Positions 33,340-61,611 of a stretch of DNA of 64,000 bases are shown one piece after another; positions within the stretch are counted from its first letter, which is position 1, and every line of letters begins with the position of its first letter. The notes beneath the pieces are model-generated. The model worked only from the letters and a program-made list of their open reading frames with translations, did not search any database and had not been told where the DNA came from. The stretch is from Aphelocoma coerulescens (taxonomy: Eukaryota; Chordata; Aves; Passeriformes; Corvidae). Location of the stretch: positions 248,001 to 312,000 of the forward strand of contig NW_027183523.1 in NCBI RefSeq assembly GCF_041296385.1. Reading direction: 5' to 3'. A program made the translations under genes and the position numbers.

Positions 33340-35995
33340 GGGGACCCCAAATGGCACAGGGGGGACCCCAAATGGCACAGGGGGGACCCCGATGGCACAG
33401 GGGGACCCCGATCCCGCTGGGTGACACAGAGGGGACCCCAAATGGCACAGGGGGACCCCAAGGGCACAGAGGGGACCCCAAAGGCACAGGGGGACCCCGA
33501 TCCCGGTGGGTGACACAGAGGGGACCCCAAATGGCACAGGGGGACCCCGATCCGGGTGGGTGACACGGGGGGGCCCCAAATGGCACAGGGGGACCCCGAT
33601 CCCGGTGGGTGACACAGAGGGGACCCCAAATGGCACAGGGGGACCCCGATCCCGGTAGGTGACACGGGGGGGACCCCAAAGGCACAGGGGGACCCCGATC
33701 CCGCTGGGTGACACGGGGGGACCCCAAATGGCACAGGGGGACCCCGATCCGGGTGGGTGACACGGGGGGGACTCCGAGGGCACAGGGGGGACCACGAGGG
33801 CGCAGGGGGACCCCGATCCGGGTGGGTGACACGGGGGGACCCCAAATGGCACAGGGGGACCCCAAATGGCACAGGGGGACCCCGATCCCAGTGGGTGACA
33901 CGGGGGGGACCACGAGGGCGCAGGGGGACCCCGATCCCGGTGGGTGACACGGGGGGAGCCCAAATGCCACAGGGGGACCCCAAATGGCACAGGGGGACCC
34001 CGATCCCGGTGGGTGACACGGGGGGACCCCAAATGGCACAGGGGGACCCCGATCCTGCTGGGTGACACTTGGGGGACCCCAAATGGCACAGGGGGACCCC
34101 GATCCCGGTGGGTGACACGGGGGGGACCCCAAATGGCACAGGGGGGACCACGAGGGCACAGGGGGACCCCGATCCCGCTGGGTGACACGGGGGGACCCCA
34201 AATGGCACAGGGGGGACCCCAAATGGCACAGGGGGACCCCGATCCCGGTGGGTGACACGGGGGGACCCCCAATGGCACAGGGGGACCCCGATCCCGGTGG
34301 GGGTGACACGGGGGGGACCCCAAATGGCACAGGGGGACCCCGATCTCGGTGGGTGACACAGAGGGGACCCCAAATGGCACAGGGGGACCCCGATCCCAGT
34401 GGGTGACACGGGGGGGACCCCGAGAGCACAGGGGGACCCCGATCCGGGTGGGTGACACGGGGGGGACCCCAAATGGCACAGGGGGGACCACGAGGGCACA
34501 GGGGGACCCCGATCCCGCTGGGTGACACGGGGGGACCCCAATTGGCACAGGGGGACCCCGATCCCGCTGGGTGACACTGGGGGGACCCCAAATGGCACAG
34601 GGGGACCCCGATCTCGGTGGGTGACACAGAGGGGACCCCAAATGGCACAGGGGGACCCCGATCCCAGTGGGTGACACGGGGGGGACCCCGAGGGCACAGG
34701 GGGGACCACGAGGGCACAGGGGGACCCCGATCCCGCTGGGTGACACGGGGGGACCCCAAATGGCACAGGGGGACCCCAAATGGCACAGGGGGACCCCGAT
34801 CCCGCTGGGTGACACAGAGGGGACCCCAAATGCCACAGGGGGACCCCAAATGGCACAGGGGGACCCCGATCCGGGTGGGTGACACGGGGGGGACCCCAAA
34901 TGGCACAGGGGGACCCCGATCTCGGTGGGTGACACAGAGGGGACCCCAAATGGCACAGGGGGACCCCGATCCCGGAGGGGGTGACACGGGGGGGACCCCG
35001 AGAGCACAGGGGGACCCCGATCCGGGTGGGTGAAACGGGGGAACCCCAAATGGCACAGGGGGACCCCGATCCCGGTGGGTGACACAGAGGGGACCCCCAA
35101 ATGGCACAGGGGGACCCCGATCCCGGTGGGTGACACGGGGGGGACCCCAAATGGCACAGGGGGGACCCCGATCCGGGTGGGGGGTGACACGGGGGGGACC
35201 CCGAGGGCACAGGGGGGACCACGAGGGCACAGGGGGACCCCGATCCCGCTGGGTGACACGGGGGGACCCCAAATGGCACAGGGGGACCCCAAATGGCACA
35301 GGGGGACCCCGATCCCGGTGGGTGACACAGAGGGGACCCCAAATGGCACAGGGGGACCCCGATCCCGGTGGGTGACACGGGGGGGACCCCAAATGGCACA
35401 GGGGGACCCCGATCCCGCTGGGTGACACAGAGGGGACCCCAAATGCCACAGGGGGACCCCAAATGGCACAGGGGGACCCCGATCCCGGTGGGGGTGACAC
35501 GGGGGGACCCCAAATGGCACAGGGGGACCCCGATCCCGGTGGGTGACACGGGGGGGACCCCAAATGGCACAGGGGGACCCCAAAGGCACAGGGAGACCCC
35601 GATCCGGGTGGGTGACACGGGGGGACCCCCAATGGCACAGGGGGACCCCAAATGGCACAGGGGGACCCCGATCCGGGTGGGTGACACAGAGGGGACCCCG
35701 ATGGCACAGGGGGACCCCGATCCGGGTGGGGGTGACACGGGGGGGACCCCAAATGGCACAGGGGGACCCCGATCCCGGTGGGTGACACAGAGGGGACCCC
35801 AAATGGCACAGGGGGGACCCCGATCCGGGTGGGTGAAACGGGGGAACCCCAAATGGCACAGGGGGACCCCAAATGGCACAGGGGGACCCCGATCCCGGTG
35901 GGTGACACAGAGGGGACCCCAAATGGCACAGGGGGACCCCAAATGGCACAGGGGGACCCCGATCCCGGTGGGGGGTGACACGGGGGGGACCCCGA
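33340..35995. repeat. GGGGGACCCCGATCCCGGTG minisatellite between PMEL and CDK2
   Basis: The unit is about 45-50 bp: ACCCCAAATGGCACAGGGGG, ACCCCGATCCCGGTGGGTGA, CACGGGGG. About 60 units. On the - strand it is open in all three frames for over 1000 codons, simply because the unit lacks stops. Confidence 0.95.
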
Positions 35996-36344
35996 TCCTT
36001 TCCAGGCCATTTTCTTCTCCCGGGGGGTGTCCCTGTCCGTGGGGCCGCTCGTGCGGGGCCGTGCCCGTGGGGCCACGTGCGCGGAGAGCCCCGTGACCCC
36101 CGGAGAGCCCCGTGACCCCCGTGGGTCCCCCCGGGGCTGCTCCCCGTGACCCCCGTGTGCCCCCCCGGGGCTGCTCCCCGTGACCCCCGTGTGCCCCCCC
36201 CGTGTGTCCGGTTGTGACCCAGCCGCGGGCTCAGGGTCCGGCCGCAGCCTGCACGGGCTCGGTCCCAGCGTCCGGTCCTCGGTGCCGGTGTCGGCTCCGG
36301 CCACTGGCCGAGCATCCCGGCTGGAGCCGGCGGTGTCCCGGGCC
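35996..36344. other. Low-copy spacer between two arrays
   Basis: About 350 bp of GC-rich, mostly unique sequence (TTCCAGGCCATTTTCTTCTC near the left edge, then CCGTGACCCCCGTG partial repeats). No gene or motif recognised. Confidence 0.5.
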
Positions 36345-37215
36345 CGATCCCATCCCTATCCCAGTCCACGTTCCTGTCCCGACTCCAATCCCGGTCCCTG
36401 TCCCCGGTGTCCCGACTCCAATCCCGGTCCCTGGCCCTGGTGTCCCGATCCCTGGTCCCTGTCCCCGGTGTCCCGATTCCAATCCCCGGTCCCGGTCCCC
36501 GGTGTCCCGACTCCAATCCCGGTCCCTGGCCCCGGTGTCCCGATCCCTGGTCCCTGTCCCCGGTGTCCCGATTCTAATCCCCGGTCCCGGCCCCCGGTCC
36601 CTGTCCCTGTCCCCGGTGTCCCGATTCCAATCCCTGTCCCGGTCCCCGGTCCCTGTCCCTGTCCCCGGTGTCCCGACTCCAATCCCGGTCCCTGGCCCCG
36701 GTGTCCCGATTCTAATCCCTGTCCCGGTCCCCGGTGTCCGGATTCCAATCCCTGTCCCTGTCCCTGTCCCCAGTGTCCCGATCCCTGTCCCTGGTCCCTG
36801 GCCCCGGTGTCCCGACACCAATCCCCGGTCCCTGTCCCTGGTGTCCCGATTCCAATCCCCGGTCCCTGCCGCCGGTCCCCGGCCCTGGCCCCGGTGTCCC
36901 GACTCCAATCCCGGTCCCTGTCCCCGGTGTCCCGATCCCTGTCCCTGTCCCTGGCCCCGGTGTCCCGATTCCAATCCCTCTCCCTGTCCTCGGTCCCTGT
37001 CCCTGTCCCCAGTGTCCCGATTCCAATCCCCGGTCCCTGTCCCCGGTGTCCCGATTCCAATCCCCGGTCCCTGTCCCCGGTCCCGGTCCCTGTCCCCGCT
37101 GTCCCGATCCCTGTCCCTGGTCCCTGTCCCCGGTGTCCCGATTCCAATCCCTGTCCCTGTCCCCGGTCCCTGTCCCCGGTGTCCCGATTCCAATCCCCGG
37201 TCCCTGTCCCCGGTG
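36345..37215. repeat. GTGTCCCGATTCCAATCCC array upstream of CDK2
   Basis: Units of about 36-60 bp combine CGGTGTCCCGATTCCAATCC and CCGGTCCCTGTCCC. It ends right at the CDK2 promoter. Confidence 0.93.
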
Positions 37216-37219
37216 CCGG

Positions 37220-37370
37220 TAGTGCCGCTATCTCTTTAAGGGATCTCCCGCGGTGCGCGTGACGTCACGGAGCGCGCAGCCAATGGGCGGCGGCGCGGGG
37301 GGCGTGGCCGGCGGAAGGCGGGAAGCGGCGCGGGCGGGGCCGCCGCGGCTTTGGCGCGCGCGCGGGGGGG
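37220..37370 (+). promoter_or_regulatory. CDK2 promoter: CRE, CCAAT, GC boxes, E2F site
   Basis: An island without repeats contains a perfect CRE TGACGTCA (37260-37267), GCCAATGGGCGG (CCAAT 37280-37284 with a GC box), GGGCGTGGCC, CGGGCGGGGC (37331-37340) and TTTGGCGCGCG (37350-37360), a good E2F site. No TATA box. This is what is expected of a G1/S gene; the ATG is about 575 bp downstream. Confidence 0.75.
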
Positions 37371-37384
37371 AGGCGGCGGCCGCG

Positions 37385-55685
<18,301 letters not shown>

Positions 55686-55689
55686 CCCC

Positions 55690-58600
55690 AAAACTGCCCC
55701 AAATTACCCCAAAATTACCCCCAAATTACCCCAAACGGCCCCAAATCCCCCAAAATTACCCCAAAACCGCCCCGAACGGCCCCAAAACCGCCCCAAACGG
55801 CCCCAAAACCGCCCCAAATGGCCCCAGAACCTCCCAAAATTACCCCAAACGGCCCCAAAATTACCCCAAACGGCCCCAAACTCCCCCAAATCCCCCCAAA
55901 ACCGCCCCAAACGGCCCCAAAACCGCCCCAAACGGCCCCAAACTCCCCCAAAATTACCCCAAACGGCCCCAAAATTACCCCAAACGGCCCCAAACTCCCC
56001 CAAAATTACCCCAAACGGCCCCAAAACCGCCCCAAATCCCCCCAAAACCGCCCCAAACGGCCCCAAAACCCCCCAAATGGCCCCAAAACCTCCCAAAATT
56101 ACCCCAAACGGCCCCAAAACCGCCCCAAACCGCCCCAAACCCCCCCAAAATTACCCCCCAAAACCGCCCCAAACGGCCCCAAAACCGCCCCAAACGGCCC
56201 CAAACTCCCCCAAAATTACCCCAAACGGCCCCAAAATTACCCCAAACGGCCCCAAACCCCCCCAAAATTACCCCAAACGGCCCCAAAACCGCCCCAAATC
56301 CCCCCAAAACCGCCCCAAACGGCCCCAAAACCGCCCCAAATGGCCCCAAAACCTCCCAAATTACCCCAAACGGCCCCAAATCCCCCCAAAATTACCCAAA
56401 ACGGACCCAAAGCCGCCCAGAACTCCCCAAAATTACCCCAAACGGCCCCAAAACGGCCCCAAAATTACCCAAAACGGCCCCAAAATTACCCCAAACGGCC
56501 CCAAAATTACCCAAACGGCCCCAAAACCGCCCCAAATCCCCCCAGAACCCCCCAAAATTACCCCAAACGGCCCCAAAATTACCCCAAACAGCCCCAAACC
56601 CCCCCAAAATTACCCCAAATGGTCCCCAAAGCCCCCAAAATTACCTCAAAACCGCCCAAAATTACCCCAAACGGCCCCAAAACCGCCCCAAATCCCCCCA
56701 AAACTGCCCCAAACGGCCCCAAAACCGCCCAAAATTACCCAAACGGCCCCAAATCCCCCCAGAACTCCCCAAAATTACCCCAAACGGCCCCAAACTCCCC
56801 CAAAATTACCCCAAACGGCCCCAAAACCGCCCCAAATCCCCCCAAAACCGCCCCAAACGGCCCCAAAACCGCCCCAAATTACCCCAAACGGCCCCAAATC
56901 CCCCCAAAATTACCCAAAACGGACCCAAAGCCGCCTCAAATCCCCCCAAACGGCCCCAAAACCACCCCAAATTACCCCAAACGGCCCCAAACTCCCCCAA
57001 AATTACCCCAAACGGCCCCAAAATTACCCCAAACGGCCCCAAACCCCCCCAAAATTACCCCAAATGGCCCCAAAACCTCCCAAAATTACCCCAAACGGCC
57101 CCAAAATTACCCAAAATGGCCCCAAAACCTCCCAAAATTACCCAAAATGGCCCCAAAACTGCCCCAAACGGCCCCCAAAGCCCCCACAATCGCCCCAAAC
57201 GGCCCCAAATCCCCCCAAAATTACCCCAAACGGCCCTAAAACCGCCCCTAACGGCCCCAAATCCCCCCAAAATTACCCCAAACGGCCCCAAAACCGCCCC
57301 AAATGGCCCCAAAACCCCCCAAAATTACCCAAAACGACCCCAAAACCGCCCCAAATCCCCCCAGAACCCCCCAAAATTACCCCAAACGGCCCCAAAACCC
57401 CCCGGAATGGCCCCAAAACCGCCTCAAACGGCCCCAAATCCCCCCAAAATTACCCCAAACGGCCCCCGAACCACCCCAAACGGCCCCAAATCCCCCCGGA
57501 ACGGCCCCAAATCCCCCTGGAATGGCCCCAAAACCCCCCAGAATGGCCCCAAAATGGCCCCAGAACCTCCCAAAATGGCCCCAAAACCCCCCAGAATGGC
57601 CCCAAATCCCCTGGAATGGCCCTGAAAGGCACCAGAACGGCCCCAAAACCTCCCAGAATGGCCCCAAATGGCCCCAAAACCTCCTGGAATGGCCCCAAAA
57701 GATCCCAGAATGGCCCCAAATGGCCCCAAAACCTCCCGGAATGGGCCCCAAACGGCCCCAAAACCTCCCAGAATGGCCCCAAAACCTCCCGGAATGGCCC
57801 CAAAAGATCCCGGAACCGCCCAAAATCCCACAAAATGGCCCCAAATCCCCCCGGAATGGCCCCAAATCCCCCCAGAATGGCCCCAAAACCTCCCAAAATG
57901 GCCCCAAAATCCCCCAAAATGGCCCCAACCCCCCCTTGGAATGGCCCCAGAACCCCTCCGAATGGCCCCAAAATGTCCCCCAACACCCCCCAAGTCCCCA
58001 AATCGCCCCCAAATGTTCCCAAAATGGCCCCAAATGACCCCAAAATGGCCCCAAATCCCCCCCAAATGTCCCAAAATGGCCCCAAATCCCCCCCAAAGTC
58101 CCCAAAATGGCCCCAAACCATCCCCAAAATCCCCAAATTGCCCCAAAATGTCCCCCAACACCCCCCAAGTCCCCAAATCGCCCCCAAATGTTCCCAAAAT
58201 GGCCCCAAACCATCCCCAAAGTCCCCAAATTGCCCCAAAATGTCCCCCAACACCCCCCAAGTCCCCAAATCGCCCCCAAATGTTCCCAAAATGGCCCCAA
58301 ATTCCCCAAATGACCCCAAAATGGCCCCAAATCCCCCCCAAAGTCCCAAAATGGCCCCAAATCCCCCCCAAAGTCCCCAAAATGGCCCCAAACCATCCCC
58401 AAAGTCCCCAAATTGCCCCAAATGTCCAAAAATGCCCCCAAATCCCCCCCAAAGTCCCTAAATCGCCCCCCAAATGCCCCCAAATCCCCCCCAAAAGGCC
58501 CCAAATGGCCCCAAACTGTCCCCAAATCGCCCCCAAAATGGCCCCAAACCCCCCCTGAAGGCCCCAAATGGCCCCAAACCATCCCCAAATCCCCCACAAT

Positions 58601-58770
58601 GCCCCCAAAATGTCCCCAAATGTTCCCAAAATGGCCCCAAATCCCCCCCAAAGTCCCCAAATGCCCCAAAATGTCCCCAAATCCCCCTCAAATGGCCCCA
58701 AATCCCCCCCAAATGGCCCCAAATGCCCCCAAAATGTCCCCAAATCCCCCCCAAAACGCCCCCGGGGGGG
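55690..58770. repeat. CAAAATTACCCCAAACGGCC array from the CDK2 stop onward
   Basis: Starts within ten bases of the CDK2 stop. First part: CCCCAAAATTACCCCAAACG and GCCCCAAAACCGCCCC, about 15 and 30-45 bp. From about 57.4 kb GGAATGGCCCCAAAACCTCC, and from about 57.9 kb GTCCCCAAATCGCCCCCAAA. No AATAAA or ATTAAA was seen in it, so the CDK2 3' end cannot be placed. Confidence 0.93.
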
Positions 58771-59070
58771 GTCCCAAGGCCACCCCCGCCCCCCCCCCCC
58801 GATTTTTGGCACTTCCAGGGTCCCCCCTCTCCCTCCCCCCCCCTCCCCCCCCCGCGGTTTTTGGAGCGGATTTTTTGGGGTAATTTCTGCCAATTTCGTA
58901 GCAAAATTTCCGCGTTGTTTTCTTTGGGGGGTGGGGGGTCAGGGGGGGGTCACGGTGTCATTGTCACCCCTCCCCCACCCCAAAATGCCCCCCTCAGACC
59001 CCCCCCACGAGTCCCCTTTGTCCCCCCCAAGCCCCCTGCCCTCACAAGCCACGCCCCCCGCCCTCACGAG
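58771..59070. other. Unique spacer before the next promoter
   Basis: C- and G-runs plus an AT-richer patch (GGGTAATTTCTGCCAATTTC) around 58.88-58.92 kb. It may contain the real CDK2 3' end. Nothing else recognised. Confidence 0.4.
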
Positions 59071-59520
59071 CCACGCCAATCACGCCTTTGGCGCTCTCTG
59101 ATTGGTCCGTCCACGTCCCGCCCCCGAGCTCGAGCGCTCCCGGCGGCCTCCGCTGTCAATCAAAGCGCGCGCCTCTCCTGATTGGGCGATGCTCGTCTTT
59201 TCCCCACCCGCCTTCCCATTGGCTGCTGCCGCTGCCGGGCTCCGCCCACTTAGGTCACCTTATTAGTTGTCGGTCCCGCCCTCCCGCGGCTCTCTATTGG
59301 TCGCTCACCCCGTCACTCGCCGCAAACCCCGCCTCCTCACCGCGTTCCCTCCTCCCCATTGGCCACCCTCTCCCTTCACTCCTATTGGCCTTCACGCTGT
59401 CCATCCCGCCCTCGCTGCCTCCCATTGGTCGGGCGGTGCCTTCCTCACCTCCCATTGGTGGAGCTCAGAGGCGGGCTCGGCGCTGATTGGCGGAGGCTCC
59501 GCTTAGTCCCGCCCCCGCCG
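59071..59520 (+). promoter_or_regulatory. CpG-rich promoter with ten CCAAT boxes
   Basis: A forward CCAAT at 59076, then nine ATTGG (inverted CCAAT) at 59101, 59181, 59218, 59296, 59358, 59384, 59424, 59454 and 59486. It also has an E2F-like TTTGGCGC (59087-59094) and a GC box CCCGCCCCCGCC near 59510. CCAAT boxes of this kind bind NF-Y. By position and synteny it is probably the RAB5B promoter. Confidence 0.65.
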
Positions 59521-59727
59521 TGAGGGCTTGGCGGAGCCGCTGTTTGTGCGCTCGGGGCCGCGCCGGGAGGGCCCGGAGGTACCGGGGCTGAGGGGGGCTG
59601 GAGGGGGGGTCCCGGAGGTCCCGGCGGGCACCGGGGACGCTCCGAGGGCGGCACCGACGCTGGGGCTGCTCCGAGCACCGCGGGGAACCGGGAGGGGCAG
59701 CGCCGGGCCGGGCCCGAAGCGCTGAGG
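59521..59727 (+). other. Probable non-coding first exon of the gene after CDK2 (RAB5B by synteny)
   Basis: A GC-rich stretch right after the CCAAT cluster, ending in GAGG followed by GTGAGG, a good donor (GT at 59728). An open frame from 59528 has no recognisable protein features. In vertebrates RAB5B follows CDK2 on the same strand and has a non-coding first exon. Inference only. Confidence 0.4.
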
Positions 59728-60024
59728 GTGAGGGCGGGACCCCCCCCCCAACGCCTCCCCTCAGTGAAGGTTTGGGGAGGGGGCTTTGAGGCCTGGCGTG
59801 GGCCGGGGTCGCTTCGTCCCGGTGGGGTCGGAGCTGGAAGGGCCGGGAGCTCCCGGAGGGGCCGGGGCCTGGCCGGGTTCTGCTCGAGGGGGGCGGCGTT
59901 GGTTCGTTATGGGGGGACCCCCTCGGTGTGGGGGTGTTTTGGTGGCCCCCTCCCCATTATTGGGGGGCTCCGCTGTGGTTTGGGGGGGGTCTTTCCTCGT
60001 TATGGGGGGGGGGGGTTCTGATCC
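59728..60024. other. Non-repetitive start of the following intron
   Basis: GC-rich, with GTTATGGGG and GGGTTTTGG pieces and a 10-G run near 60010. No feature recognised. Confidence 0.4.
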
Positions 60025-60510
60025 CTGCCCGGAGCTGCGGCTTCCCCCGGAATTTGGGATTCTTCAGGTTTGAGGTTTCCCCCCTAAAATTTGGGATTCC
60101 TCAGGTTTGGGGTTGCCCCCCTTAAATTTGGGATTCCTCAGGTTTGGGGTTTCCCCCAAAATTTGGGATTCCCCAGGTTTGGGGTTCCCCCTCCAAATTT
60201 GGGATTCCTCGAGTTTGGGGTTTCCCCCGAAATTTGGGATTCCCTGGGATTTGGGATCCCACAGAACTGAGCCTTCCCCAAAATTTGGGATTCCTTGAAA
60301 TTGAGGCTCCCCCCCCCCAAAGAAGTTGGGATTCCCTGGAGTTTGGGATCCCTCAGAACTGAGGCTCCCCCAGAATTTGGGATCCCCCAGAATTTGGGAT
60401 TCCTCGGAATTGAGGCTCCCCCAAAATTTGGGATTCTTTGGAATTGAGGCTCTTCCAGAATTTGGGATCCCCCAAAATTTGGGATTTCTCAGAATTGAAG
60501 CTCCCCCAGA
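60025..60510. repeat. AATTTGGGATTCCTCAGGTT array
   Basis: A unit of about 37 bp: CCCCAAAATTTGGGATTCCT followed by CAGGTTTGGGGTTT or GAATTGAGGCTC. AAATTTGGGATTCC recurs about 13 times. Confidence 0.93.
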
Positions 60511-61611
60511 ATCAGCCCCTCAGGGATGGGATCAGCCCTCGGGGATGGGATCAGCCCTCAGGGATGGGATCAGCCCTCGGGGATGGGATCAGCACACTGG
60601 GATGGGATCAGCCCTCGGGGATGGGATCACACAGCTGGGATGGGATCAGCCCCTCAGGGATGGGATCAGCCCTCAGGGATGGGATCAGCCCCTCAGGGAT
60701 GGGATCAGCACACTGGGATGGGATCAGCCCTCGGGGATGGGATCAGCCCCTCAGGGATGGGATCACCCCTCAGGGATGGGATCAGCACACTGGGATGGGA
60801 TCAGCCCTCAGGGATGGGATCAGCCCTCAGGGATGGGATCAGCCCTCAGGGATGGGATCAGCCCTCAGGGATGGGATCAGCCCCTCAGGGATGGGATCAG
60901 CCCTCAGGGATGGGATCAGCCCCTCAGGGATGGGATCACACAGCTGGGATGGGATCAGCCCCTCAGGGATGGGATCAGCCCTCAGGGATAGGATCAGCCC
61001 CTCAGGGATGGGATCAGCCCCTCCGGGATGGGATCAGCCCTCAGGGATGGGATCAGCCCCTCGGGGATGGGATCAGCCCCTCGGGTGGGATCAGCCCACT
61101 GGGATGGGATCAGCCCTCAGGGATGGGATCAGCCCCTCGGGGATGGGATCACACAGCTGGGATGGGATCACACAGCTGGGATGGGATCAATCCCACTGGG
61201 ATGGGATCACACAGCTGGGATGGGATCACACAGCTGGGATGGGATCAATCCCACTGGGATGGGATCACACAGCTGGGATGGGATCAGCCCTCAGGGATGG
61301 GATCAGCCCCTCAGGACGGGCTGGCCGTGCTCCCGCCACGACCCTGCGGGGAAACACCGGGATCTGCTGGGATGGGATCGGCCAGCTGGGATCAATCTAT
61401 TGGGATGGGATCGCCCCGCTGGGATGGGATCAGCCCCTCAGGATGAGCTGGCCACGTTCCCGAGGGAAAACGGGGGGGGGGGGGGGGGGGAATCTGTGGG
61501 AAAATGATCCTTGGGATGGGATCAAACCCTTGGGATCACCCAATTGGGATCAACCCTCTGGGATGGGACCAGCCAGTTGGGATCAACCCCTTGGGATGGG
61601 ATCAGCCCATC
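60511..61611. repeat. GGGATGGGATCAGCCC array, left arm of an inverted repeat
   Basis: 17-18 bp units GGGATGGGATCAGCCCTCA with CACACAGCTGGGATGG and CACACTGGGATGG variants. Near 61320-61370 it contains one copy of the exon-like block found in the right arm, in reverse orientation (CCTGCGGGGAAACACCGGGA). Confidence 0.94.

Noticed and set aside
32856..36516. Three overlapping - strand frames of over 1000 codons each
   Set aside because: Pure translation of the PMEL-CDK2 intergenic array; no domains, and equal openness in all three frames argues against coding.
59528..59725. 65-codon frame MAEPLFVRSG... as a protein
   Set aside because: GC-rich leader sequence next to a promoter, with no recognisable features; more likely a non-coding first exon.
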